From DASUPK01 sp963695805 (lineage in GTDB: Bacteria > Actinomycetota > Thermoleophilia > Solirubrobacterales > 70-9): a stretch of DNA of 64,000 nt. Positions 57,108 to 64,000 of this stretch are shown here, one piece after another. The notes beneath the pieces are model-generated. The model ran no database searches. It was not told the origin of the DNA and worked only from the letters and a program-made list of their open reading frames with translations. The stretch is taken from contig CAVOHV010000005.1 in the NCBI GenBank assembly GCA_963695805.1, positions 420,876 through 484,875 on the forward strand, given 5' to 3'. Position numbers and translations under genes: made by a program. How positions within the stretch are numbered: position 1 is the stretch's first letter; each line of letters begins with the position of its first letter.

Positions 57108-57872
57108 ATGGGACGCATCGAGGCCAAGGCGTGCATCGTCACCGGCGCGGCGTCCGGGATCGGCCGGGCGACGGCCGAGCGGTTCGCCGAGGAGGGCGGG
57201 CAGGTGCTCTGCGTCGACGTCGATGGCGACGGGGTGCGGGAGACGGCGGAGCGGATCCGCGCGAACGGCGGGACGGCGGAGGCGGAGGAGGCGGAGGTTG
57301 CTGTTCGGGGCCAAGCGGAGGACTTCGTCGCGCGGTGCGTCGAGCTCTGGGGCGGTATCGATGTCCTGGTGAACAACGCCGGCGTGAACCTGCCGGGCGT
57401 CTTCCACGAAGCGCCTGACGAGACGATCGAGCGCACCCTTGCAGTGAACGTGAAGGGCCCCATCTACGCCAGCCAGGCCGCGATCCCCCACATGCTGGAA
57501 CGCGGGAATGGATCGATCGTGAACGTGTCGAGCGTCAACGGCGTCATCGCCGAGCCCTACCTGACGGTTTATGCCGCTTCCAAGGGAGCGGTGGTGATGC
57601 TCTCGCGGGGCATCGCTCTGGACTACGCGAAGCAGGGGATCCGCTGCAACGCGATCTGCCCGGGCTGGGTCGACACGCCGATCAACTACGCCCACGCCGA
57701 GATGCTCGGCGGACTGGAGAAAGTCTATGAGTCGATCGACTCCTTTCAGCCGATTGGACGCCCGGGCGAGCCACGCGAGATCGCCAACGTCGCCCTCTTC
57801 CTCGCCTCGGACGAGGCGAGCTTCCTAACTGGCTCCGTAGTCTTGGCCGACGGCGGGATGACGGCTCAGTAG
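57108..57872 (+). CDS. Short-chain dehydrogenase/reductase
   Basis: 254 residues, classical SDR: TGAASGIGRATAERF, NNAGVN, NVSSVNG then YAASKGAVVMLSRGIALDYA with the catalytic Tyr and Lys, and CPGWVDTPI. The ending FLTGSVVLADGGMTAQ is typical. Asp after the nucleotide-binding motif (VDVDGDG) predicts NAD(H) preference. ATG after AAGGAGGAGCG. No substrate clue. Confidence 0.9.
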   Translation: MGRIEAKACIVTGAASGIGRATAERFAEEGGQVLCVDVDGDGVRETAERIRANGGTAEAEEAEVAVRGQAEDFVARCVELWGGIDVLVNNAGVNLPGVFHEAPDETIERTLAVNVKGPIYASQAAIPHMLERGNGSIVNVSSVNGVIAEPYLTVYAASKGAVVMLSRGIALDYAKQGIRCNAICPGWVDTPINYAHAEMLGGLEKVYESIDSFQPIGRPGEPREIANVALFLASDEASFLTGSVVLADGGMTAQ

Positions 57873-57899
57873 GACAGCACGAGCGTGCCGCGGCTGCAC

Positions 57900-58442
57900 T
57901 CAGATGCCGCCGGGGAAATCGGTCCAGCTGTCAATTCGGCGGCTCCGCAGAGTCGTCTGAGTGAGCATCGCCGCAATGCCGGTAAGAAGCCCGTGGTCTT
58001 CACGAGCGAGCATCTCTCCGCAAACCTCAGCCCGGAACCCCCGCCGTCGCGGCCAATGGGCTCTGGCAGTCCATAGGCCATCCCCGAGCCCGCACGCCGT
58101 GGAGTCCCATGTCAGCTCCTCGCCGTCGGCGAGCGTGAGCGTGTATCCGCTCTTCGTTGCGACGATGTTGCCGTCCGAGTCGAGCAGATCTAGCCTCTCC
58201 CGACCGCCGTCTAGACCGGTGCGTTTGGGTCCAGGCGGCCGGAACGGATCAAATCGATCGACTCGCCACTCGCCCTGAGCGGTCCGCACCGTCGCATGGG
58301 GCGGCTTCGCCACGGTGCCAAGTCGGACCTCGATGACGTCGTTGCTGGCGCTATCGACGACGCTCAACTCCTTCCCCCAGGCTCGGGTACGGCCTTCGAG
58401 CTTTGAAGTCGTGACCGGTGCGAGGTCCATCGTGGCGATCAT
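57900..58442 (-). CDS. Hypothetical protein, possibly LURP-one-like beta-barrel
   Basis: A 180-residue protein with no signal peptide. The pattern of short beta strands (SVVDSASNDVIEVRLG, ERLDLLDSDGNIVATKSG, YTLTLADGEELTWDST) recalls phospholipid scramblase/LURP-one proteins, but I see no diagnostic motif. The N-terminal ATG (58442) gives the longest frame; a second Met is at codon 5. Confidence 0.55.
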   Translation of the reverse strand: MIATMDLAPVTTSKLEGRTRAWGKELSVVDSASNDVIEVRLGTVAKPPHATVRTAQGEWRVDRFDPFRPPGPKRTGLDGGRERLDLLDSDGNIVATKSGYTLTLADGEELTWDSTACGLGDGLWTARAHWPRRRGFRAEVCGEMLAREDHGLLTGIAAMLTQTTLRSRRIDSWTDFPGGI

Positions 58443-58497
58443 CTCACGGCCGGATTTCCTCGCGAAAGGAGGAATTCCGGCGTGCCGTCAAGTAGCC

Positions 58498-58513
58498 GCT
58501 TTGCACGAGAAGC
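58498..58513 (+). repeat. Hybrid hairpin: left half B, right half A
   Basis: GCTTTGCACGAGAAGC. The left eight bases match B (GCTTTGCA) and the right eight match A (CGAGAAGC). Confidence 0.85.
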
Positions 58514-58968
58514 AGCGAGATCGGCGCTCTAAAGAGAAGTGGTGCCAACGCTCCCCCTGCCAACGAGGAAGTAACTAGTAAGCGCCACCGGGACCGTGGT
58601 ATGCAGGCGAGCCCGGCGGAGCCTCGCACTGCGGATTCGGCTGTCCTGGCCCGCTCCCTGGCATACATCCACCGGGAGGGTTAGTAGGCGAGCAAGGCGG
58701 AGCCCCTTGAATTTGAACAGAGGAACCTCGCCTGCCGGGCATCCGCCGTTCTGAGCCCTCTCGGCGGCCGCCGCGGCGGCGACTTCGGCACTCGCTGAGC
58801 TGGAGCCCGCGCCCTGCCCTGCATCGCTTCCTGCGAGCTCCCCCGCTCGAGTCCACGGCTGTTTCCATACGTCGATTATCCGCCGCCGAGCGGCGGATTT
58901 CGGGACATGGTGGGGACACGTTCGCCTTTCCCCATTCCGAGAAGTGGCGAGTTAGCAGGCAGTTTAGG
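58514..58968. other. Stretch without a clear gene
   Basis: A minus-strand frame (58919-58575) ends in a Pro/Gly/Cys-rich tail, CSPTNPPGGCMPGSGPG, that could be the end of a secreted protein. Its upstream half is Arg-rich shadow-like sequence and there is no credible start. CGGCGGCCGC-rich low-complexity sequence occupies 58760-58790. Confidence 0.45.
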
Positions 58969-59011
58969 TGGGCCGGGCAGGACTCGAACCTGCGACCGAC
59001 GGATTATGAGT
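58969..59011 (-). tRNA. 3' half of a tRNA-Met(CAT) gene, attachment-site remnant
   Basis: On the minus strand the sequence begins ACTCATAATCCG (anticodon arm), then a variable loop, T arm GCAGG TTCGAGT CCTGC and acceptor CCGGCCCA. The 5' part that should carry the D arm is unrelated DNA. This is the right edge of the hairpin-rich region, so it is a candidate att site for its acquisition. Confidence 0.75.
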
Positions 59012-59226
59012 TACGTGTCAGGCGTGGAGCCCTGGCCTGCTGAGGGGCCATTTCGTGCCTGGAAGTGCTCTTAGTTCCCCTGAGTTCTCGGCAGTTCGGG
59101 AGATATTTCGGGAGATGGTTTCCTGTCGCCCCAGATTCGCTTCGGCCTCCCTCCCCCGAGCCTCGCTCCCGCTTTCACGCGGGAGGAGGCGTCCTGATCA
59201 CCGACGATGAACGGGCCCATGGTTGA
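59012..59226. other. Short gap between the tRNA fragment and the flavoprotein gene
   Basis: 215 bases with no convincing frame. Minus-strand frames here are shadows of the flavoprotein. Confidence 0.5.
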
Positions 59227-60669
59227 ATGACCGCAATGCCACGTGCGCTCGAGGCCGAGTACCTGGTGGTCGGAGCCGGGGCGTCGGGCATGGCTTTCGC
59301 CGACGCCCTGATTCGGCATGCCGACGTGCAGGTCGCCTTGGTCGATCGCCGGCACGGGCCCGGTGGCCACTGGCTCGATGCGTACCGGTTCGTGAGGTTG
59401 CACCAGGCGTCCTCGTTCTACGGAGTGGCCTCGATGATGCTGGGCTCCGGATCGATCCAGCGCGAGGGCCCCGAGGCCGGCCTGCACGAACGGGCGAGTG
59501 CTGCGGAGATCTGTGCCTACTACGAGCGGGTACTGAACGAGCAACTGGTGCCCTCGGGCCGGGTGGAGTTCCACCCGAACTGCGAGTACCTGGGTGACGG
59601 CTCGTTCGTCTCGCGCATCTCCGGCCAGCGTTACCAAGCCGGGTCGGATTGCCGGATCGTCGACGCCCGCTACCTCGCCCCGGAGATCCCCGCGACCACC
59701 CAGCCGCCGTTCGGCGTCGCCGACGGGATCCGGGCACTGCCGGTCAACGAGCTACCGATGCTGGAGACCGCACCAGGGGAGTTCGTCATCGTCGGGTCCG
59801 GGAAGACGGCAACCGACGCCTGCGTCTGGCTGCTCGAAAGCGGTGTCGACCCGGATTCCATCTGCTGGGTTCGCCCCCGCGAGCCGTGGATGTTCGACCG
59901 CGCGGTCCTCCAGCCCGACCCCGCCGTGTTCATCGGGATGGCTGCCGACGTCATGGAAGCGGCAAGCGCGGCCTCTTCCCCGGATGACCTCTTCCTGCGA
60001 ATGGAAGCCGCGGGGGTGATGCTCCGCATCGACCCCTCGGTGACGCCGACCATGGCGAAGACACCAACGCTTGCAGAGTGGGAGCTCGACCTGTTGCGCA
60101 GCATCGAGCGGGTGGTCCGGCTCGGACACGTCCGTGGGATCGAGCCCGGGCGGATCGAACTGGACCAGGGCGATGCCGCGATCGATAGGGACGCGCTGGT
60201 CGTCCATTGCGCCGCGTCCGGGCTGCAGTACCCGCCGCTGATCCCGATCTGGGGCGACGAGGCGATCACGATTCAGCCGGTCCGGGCGGGCTTCCCCTGC
60301 CTGGCGGCGGCACTGATCGGGTACGTGGAGGCAACCCGCGAAGATGATGCTGAGAAGAACCGGCTGTGCCTCCCGTCGCCGCTCTCGGACACACCCACCG
60401 ACTGGGCGGTGATGCAGCTCCTGGGCGGCCGTGCATCACTCGCGTTTAGCGCCGAGCCCGACATCAAGGAGTGGGCCGACAGCGTGGCGCTGAACCCCGC
60501 GCGCGTTCCCCCCGGACAGGCCGTTGATGATGATCTGGCGGCCGCCGCAGAGCGTTTCCGCACCGCCGCCGGCCCCGGGATCGCGGCAATGGCCGAGCTC
60601 GCGGGCCTTACCTCTCGCGATGGCGAACCCGGTGGGCCATCCGGCTCCGAGGGTTCAGGAGCTCGATGA
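59227..60669 (+). CDS. FAD/NAD(P)-binding monooxygenase-like protein
   Basis: 480 residues. FAD site YLVVGAGASGMAFADALIRH at the N-terminus, then DRRHGPGGHWLDAYRFVRLHQ, and a second Rossmann motif FVIVGSGKTATDACVWLLESG near residue 180. Relatives are putative flavin monooxygenases of unknown substrate. It starts ATG ACC after GGTTGA, weak ribosome binding. It lies outside the hairpin-rich block, apart from the broken site at 60745. Confidence 0.85.
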   Translation: MTAMPRALEAEYLVVGAGASGMAFADALIRHADVQVALVDRRHGPGGHWLDAYRFVRLHQASSFYGVASMMLGSGSIQREGPEAGLHERASAAEICAYYERVLNEQLVPSGRVEFHPNCEYLGDGSFVSRISGQRYQAGSDCRIVDARYLAPEIPATTQPPFGVADGIRALPVNELPMLETAPGEFVIVGSGKTATDACVWLLESGVDPDSICWVRPREPWMFDRAVLQPDPAVFIGMAADVMEAASAASSPDDLFLRMEAAGVMLRIDPSVTPTMAKTPTLAEWELDLLRSIERVVRLGHVRGIEPGRIELDQGDAAIDRDALVVHCAASGLQYPPLIPIWGDEAITIQPVRAGFPCLAAALIGYVEATREDDAEKNRLCLPSPLSDTPTDWAVMQLLGGRASLAFSAEPDIKEWADSVALNPARVPPGQAVDDDLAAAAERFRTAAGPGIAAMAELAGLTSRDGEPGGPSGSEGSGAR

Positions 60670-60744
60670 AACCGGGGCGGCATTCTACGACTGCCTCGCG
60701 CTCGCTCCTCCATTGCGCGAGACCGAGCACTGAGGGGCGGCAGT

Positions 60745-60754
60745 GCTTCTCGTC
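60745..60754 (-). repeat. Broken hairpin A half site
   Basis: GCTTCTCGTC, the first ten bases of an inverted A hairpin; the expected CAAAGC is replaced by GCGCGG. It is the rightmost trace of the repeat family. No IS end is recognisable beside it. Confidence 0.45.
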
Positions 60755-60967
60755 GCGCGGAGCGACAGCGCGGCGCAGCGCCGCGTCGCTTGCCCGTCCC
60801 AGGCCGCCGGGGGGCTACGTGTCCGCTCGCGTGCCCGCCTGCGCCGCTCACGATCGGAGCTCGTCGGGAGTGACAGCAGGGCCGAAGGAGGCAAGAAATG
60901 CTGCTTCCTGGAAGGCGGGGCTTGGCGGACACTTGGCCCGACGGTGACGTGAGAGGCTCTTCACGGG

Positions 60968-61897
60968 ATGCTTGATCCGCCCGTGGCCGACAGCCGCTTC
61001 GCCGTCGTCCGCGCGCCCTCTGGGCTCGGCCTGGGCGCGCCAGGGGTGGAGGGGCTCGGGGACGCTCTGCTCGGGCACGGCCTGGCGCAGGCGCTCGGCG
61101 CACGCGTCGCCATGACGGTCGTGCCCCCACCGGCATCCGGAGTCCGCGATCCCGCGAGCGGTGTGCTCAACGGGCCCGAGATTGCCGCGTATGCCATCAC
61201 CCTCGCCAACGCGGTCGGGACGGTGCTCGACGCCGGCGACGTGCCGCTCGTCCTCGGTGGCGACTGCAGCGTGCTGCTTGGTGGGGCACTCGCGCTGCGC
61301 CGCCGCGCCGCCGCCGGGCTCTTGTTCCTCGACGGGCACGCCGACTTCTACCAGCCGTCGGCCGAGCCCTCGGGCGAGGCAGCGTCGATGGACCTCGCGC
61401 TTGCCACCGGCCACGGTCCGCCCGCGGTCGGCGACCTCGAGGGCCGCTCGCCACTCGTCCGCGCCGAGGACGCGGTCATCGTCGGCTTCCGCGACGCGGA
61501 GGAGCAGGCCCGCGATGGCAGCCAGCCGCTTCCCGATGCGCTCCTCGCACTCGATCTCGCCGCGGTCCGTGCGGCAGGCGCGCACGCCGCCGCGGAACAC
61601 GCCCTCGCCCACCTAACCCGACCTGACGCCTCCGACCACTTCTGGGTCCACGTGGACGCGGACGTACTCGACGACGCGGTCATGCCCGCGGTCGACTATC
61701 GCCAGCCCGGCGGCCTGACCGCCGATGAGCTCGCGACCATCCTCGCCGCCGCGATGGCTACCGGCCTCGTCGCAGGCGTCGAGGTCACGATCTACAACCC
61801 GGCGCTCGACCCCGCCGGGACCGCCGGCGCCGCGCTCACCGGAGCGCTCGCTCGCGGGCTCGGCGGCGCCGCCTCGCCTTCGACCGGGACCGCGTAG
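60968..61897 (+). CDS. Arginase/agmatinase/formiminoglutamase family hydrolase
   Basis: 309 residues with the binuclear manganese motifs in order: LGGDCSV, FLDGHADFY, a SMDLALATG helix, HVDADVLDDAV and EVTIYNP. GGDCS replaces the usual GGDHS, so one histidine ligand is a cysteine. The substrate (arginine, agmatine or another guanidine) cannot be told. ATG 60968 is used; no strong ribosome binding site. Confidence 0.87.
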   Translation: MLDPPVADSRFAVVRAPSGLGLGAPGVEGLGDALLGHGLAQALGARVAMTVVPPPASGVRDPASGVLNGPEIAAYAITLANAVGTVLDAGDVPLVLGGDCSVLLGGALALRRRAAAGLLFLDGHADFYQPSAEPSGEAASMDLALATGHGPPAVGDLEGRSPLVRAEDAVIVGFRDAEEQARDGSQPLPDALLALDLAAVRAAGAHAAAEHALAHLTRPDASDHFWVHVDADVLDDAVMPAVDYRQPGGLTADELATILAAAMATGLVAGVEVTIYNPALDPAGTAGAALTGALARGLGGAASPSTGTA

Positions 61898-62550
61898 CGG
61901 TGCTCGCGCATCAATTGCCTCGGCACGGTCGGCGACTAATCGTCGCCGCACCAACGGACTGCCCAAGAGTGTCGCTTACCCATGACAGGAGTAGCGTGGC
62001 GACGCCGCCCCCGACGCTCGCTGCGGACGAGAAGAAGCAGCGGACCCGCTGTGCTCCAGGGCGCCTCCAATGCGCGATGAGCGGAACCGAATTTCGCATG
62101 CCCGGCGCGCCGTGGCAGTACCGGCAGCACGCGAAAGCAGTCACGACAGATGCCCTCTGCGTAGCCCCGATTTCGGGGTGGAGTCCGTCAGGTCCATCTC
62201 ACTCGGGAAGCACCCATGTGCCAGATCGTGCTCGGCGGCTCCGCAACTTGGTCGGACCTGCCCGAGATCTACGCGAGCCTCGCGAACGGCCGAGGTGATC
62301 AGGACCTGCGTTCGAGCCCGGCTCCCTCGTTTCGCTGTGGTTGGTGGGAGAGCCGCTTGAGTCCGAGCAGGCAACCGGCGTTCTCCGCAAGGAGCGGAGT
62401 CGCTTGGCCCCCATCTGCAGGGACTGTCGGGCCGTGACGCGCGCGATAAAGTCGCCCTTGAGGCCTGATGAACTCTCAACGGCGCGCGTAACGCGTGCGC
62501 TCTTCGGCCCCACTGAAGCCTGTCCGACTCTCGAGGAATGGAGAAATGTG
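61898..62550. other. 650-base stretch without a recognisable gene
   Basis: Open frames on both strands lack start signals and family features. A decayed A-like sequence (GGACGAGAAGAAGCAG) is at 62024-62039. Nothing else is visible. Confidence 0.5.
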
Positions 62551-63574
62551 ATGACCCCCGCCATCTATGTCCAGGCGAATGACGCCTCCGACAATGAAAT
62601 CGTCGCCTTCAGCCGCTCGGAGGAGGGCCAGCTTGCCCCGCTTGGCCGCTACAGCACGGGTGGTCGCGGAACGGGAGAGCCGCACCTGCCCTCCCAGAAC
62701 TCAATCGTGCTCAGTGATGACGGCCGGTGGCTGCTGGTCGCGAACTCCGGCAGCGATGACCTGTCGCTGTTCGCGATCGAATCGGACGGCCTGCGCCTCG
62801 AGGATCGCGTCGATTCGGGCGGCAGCAAGCCCACCAGCGTCGCCGTCAGCGGGGAGCTCGTCTACGTTCTCAACAACGGCACCCCGTGCATCACTGGCTT
62901 CAACCTCTCGAGTGGAAAGCTGACTCCACTCGAGGACTCGACGCGGCAGCTGAGCGCCGAGGACGCGGACCCGGCTCAGATCTCGTTCAGCGTCGACGGC
63001 GCCGCGCTGATCGCGACCGAGCGTGGGACGAACAGCATCAGCAGCTATGCGATCGACGAGCGCGGTTACGCGGAAGGCCCGACCACGATCGAGTCCAAGG
63101 GCGAGACGCCGTACGGCTTCGACTTCACGCCGAAGGGCTCGCTGATCGTCACCGAGGCGTTCGGCGGCGCTGCCGGCGCGGCGGCTGCTTCCTCGTACGC
63201 CGTTGCCGGCGGGGGCGAGCTCACGCGCGGTCAGCGGCTCGGTTGGCGACACCCGCAGCGAGGTCTGCTGGGCCGCGGTGACGAAGGACGGCCAGTACGC
63301 CTATGTCACCAACTTCGGCGACTGCACCGTGTCGTGCTACGAGATCGCCGGCGACGGAAGCATCGAGCTGCGCGATCCGGTGGCCGCCTCGACCCGCCAA
63401 GGTGAGAAGGGCCTTCGCGACGAGGCAATCTCGGGCGACGGACGCTACCTGTACGCGATCGACGCCGACGCCCAGAAAGTGTTCGGGTGGACCGTGGGCC
63501 AAGACGGCCGGTTGACCTCAGTCGGTGAGTTCGAGGGAGTGCCGGAGACCGTCGCTGGGCTGGCCGCCAGCTGA
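62551..63574 (+). pseudogene. Lactonase-type beta-propeller (YkgB/6-phosphogluconolactonase-like), one frameshift
   Basis: ATG 62551 after GGAGAAATGTG. The first about 225 codons (MTPAIYVQANDASDNEIVAFSR, SIVLSDDGRWLLVANSGSDDLSLFAI, YGFDFTPKGSLIVTEAFGG) and, after a one-base shift near 63225, the last about 115 (SVGDTRSEVCWAAVTKDGQYAYVTNFGDCTVS ... SGDGRYLYAIDA) make a complete seven-bladed propeller. The extra base is at ACGCGCGG. Homologues hydrolyse sugar lactones or are uncharacterised. Error or recent mutation cannot be told apart. Confidence 0.82.
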
Positions 63575-63604
63575 GTGGGATCGCGGCACAAGCCCGCTGA
63601 CGCG

Positions 63605-64000
63605 ATGCCGATGAGGCTCGAGCCGATCTATCGCGCGCGCTTCAGCGCGCCTCAGAAGTGGAGCGTTGAGCTCACTGGCCCGGACGGCAGCGAGGGTCAG
63701 GACTTTCTCCTCACCGAAGGGCGTTGTGAGGGGCGGGTTGTGGCCTCCTGGCGTGGCGCCAACTACCCCCGCCGTCGCACCGACGGCACGCTTACGCCTG
63801 ATTTTCGGGGAGTGCTTGAGACCGATGGCAGCGCCACGATCCTCTTCGCCTGGAACGGGTACGGCCGCCCAAGCCAAGGCGGCATGAGCGAGCTGGTCGG
63901 AGGCATGACCCACACGACCGATGACGAGCGATACCTGTGGCTCAACGATGCGTTCTGCGCCGTGGCGGGCGAGGTGCATCATCGGCCCGACGACGATCGC
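63605..64000 (+). CDS. DUF3237-like protein, cut by the window end
   Basis: Starts at ATG 63605 (or 63611) and is open to the end of the window, 132 codons. The reading LEPIYRARFSAPQKWSVE, EGRCEGRVVASWRGANYPRRRTDG, PDFRGVLETDGSATILFAWNGYG matches the beta-barrel DUF3237 pattern: Gly-Ala-Asn/Asp, then Asp-Gly, then TDDG-like. Function unknown. The opposite-strand frame here is a shadow. Confidence 0.75.
   Translation, partial: MPMRLEPIYRARFSAPQKWSVELTGPDGSEGQDFLLTEGRCEGRVVASWRGANYPRRRTDGTLTPDFRGVLETDGSATILFAWNGYGRPSQGGMSELVGGMTHTTDDERYLWLNDAFCAVAGEVHHRPDDDR

Noticed and set aside
27523..58513. Hairpins A and B as rho-independent terminators
   Set aside because: Stems are only 5 bp and A/T-rich, there is no T-run, and five copies sit immediately upstream of promoters and start codons.
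27523..58513. A classical integron with attC sites
   Set aside because: The hairpins lack the GTTRRRY/RYYYAAC core sites and the long imperfect palindrome of attC, and the tyrosine recombinase shows no obvious IntI-specific insertion. Only an analogy to cassette systems is kept.
58969..59011. A complete tRNA-Met gene
   Set aside because: No D arm or 5' acceptor strand is found upstream on the minus strand; only the 3' half folds.
62024..62039. A further hairpin A (GGACGAGAAGAAGCAG)
   Set aside because: Left arm missing and an insertion in the right arm; chance similarity cannot be excluded.

Overview
High-GC bacterial DNA, almost certainly actinobacterial. Form I aerobic CO dehydrogenase, an F420-type LLM flavoenzyme, a DUF2630 protein, ECF42-DGPF regulation and many SnoaL-like proteins that begin SEENVE and end ALEAAGLSE together suggest Thermoleophilia/Solirubrobacterales. 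That taxonomic placement is inference.

Region 1 (1-16.7 kb) is compact, translationally coupled metabolism. A carbon-monoxide dehydrogenase operon (coxS end, coxL, CoxE-like, a stand-alone CoxL-like fragment, a frameshifted XdhC-YHS protein, MocA-like, CoxD ATPase, XdhC, a small membrane protein, moaA) meets a convergent molybdate transporter (modABC) with its HTH-TOBE regulator. Then come a Mop-type molbindin, moeA, a moaD-moaE fusion, moaC and mogA: supply of molybdate and molybdopterin for the CO dehydrogenase next door. An encapsulated ferritin and its encapsulin shell follow.

Region 2 (16.7-27 kb) is ordinary chromosomal cargo: ECF42 sigma factor with DGPF partner, DUF5996, SDR, LLM/hemerythrin/DUF2630, UBP zinc finger, DsbA, RraA-like, LigD phosphoesterase domain, alpha/beta hydrolase and an NhaA-DsbA fusion.

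Region 3 (27-61 kb) is accessory and mosaic. It is peppered with two related 16-base hairpins, A (GCTTTGGACGARAAGC) and B (GCTTTGCATGGAAAGC), which I did not notice in the first 27 kb. They flank small single-gene units, mostly SnoaL-like proteins. In five cases the order is hairpin, exactly 15 nt, GATACT, exactly 9 nt, ATG, which implies leaderless transcription from a mobile promoter module. All four IS110/IS1111-type elements seen lie in the loop of an A hairpin, each family in a constant orientation. Both families carry a candidate guide loop whose two strands match the two halves of the A hairpin, so they look like bridge-RNA (seekRNA)-guided elements that have specialised on this repeat. 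A tyrosine recombinase sits 30 bp from an A hairpin, and an A/B hybrid hairpin, fused SnoaL genes and gene fragments cut at hairpins show repeated recombination. Three kinds of tRNA 3'-end fragment mark old attachment sites.

Region 4 (59-64 kb) returns to ordinary genes: a flavoprotein, an arginase-fold hydrolase, a frameshifted beta-propeller and a DUF3237 protein cut by the window end. Several single-base frameshifts, many in homopolymer runs, mean that some pseudogene calls may be assembly errors.
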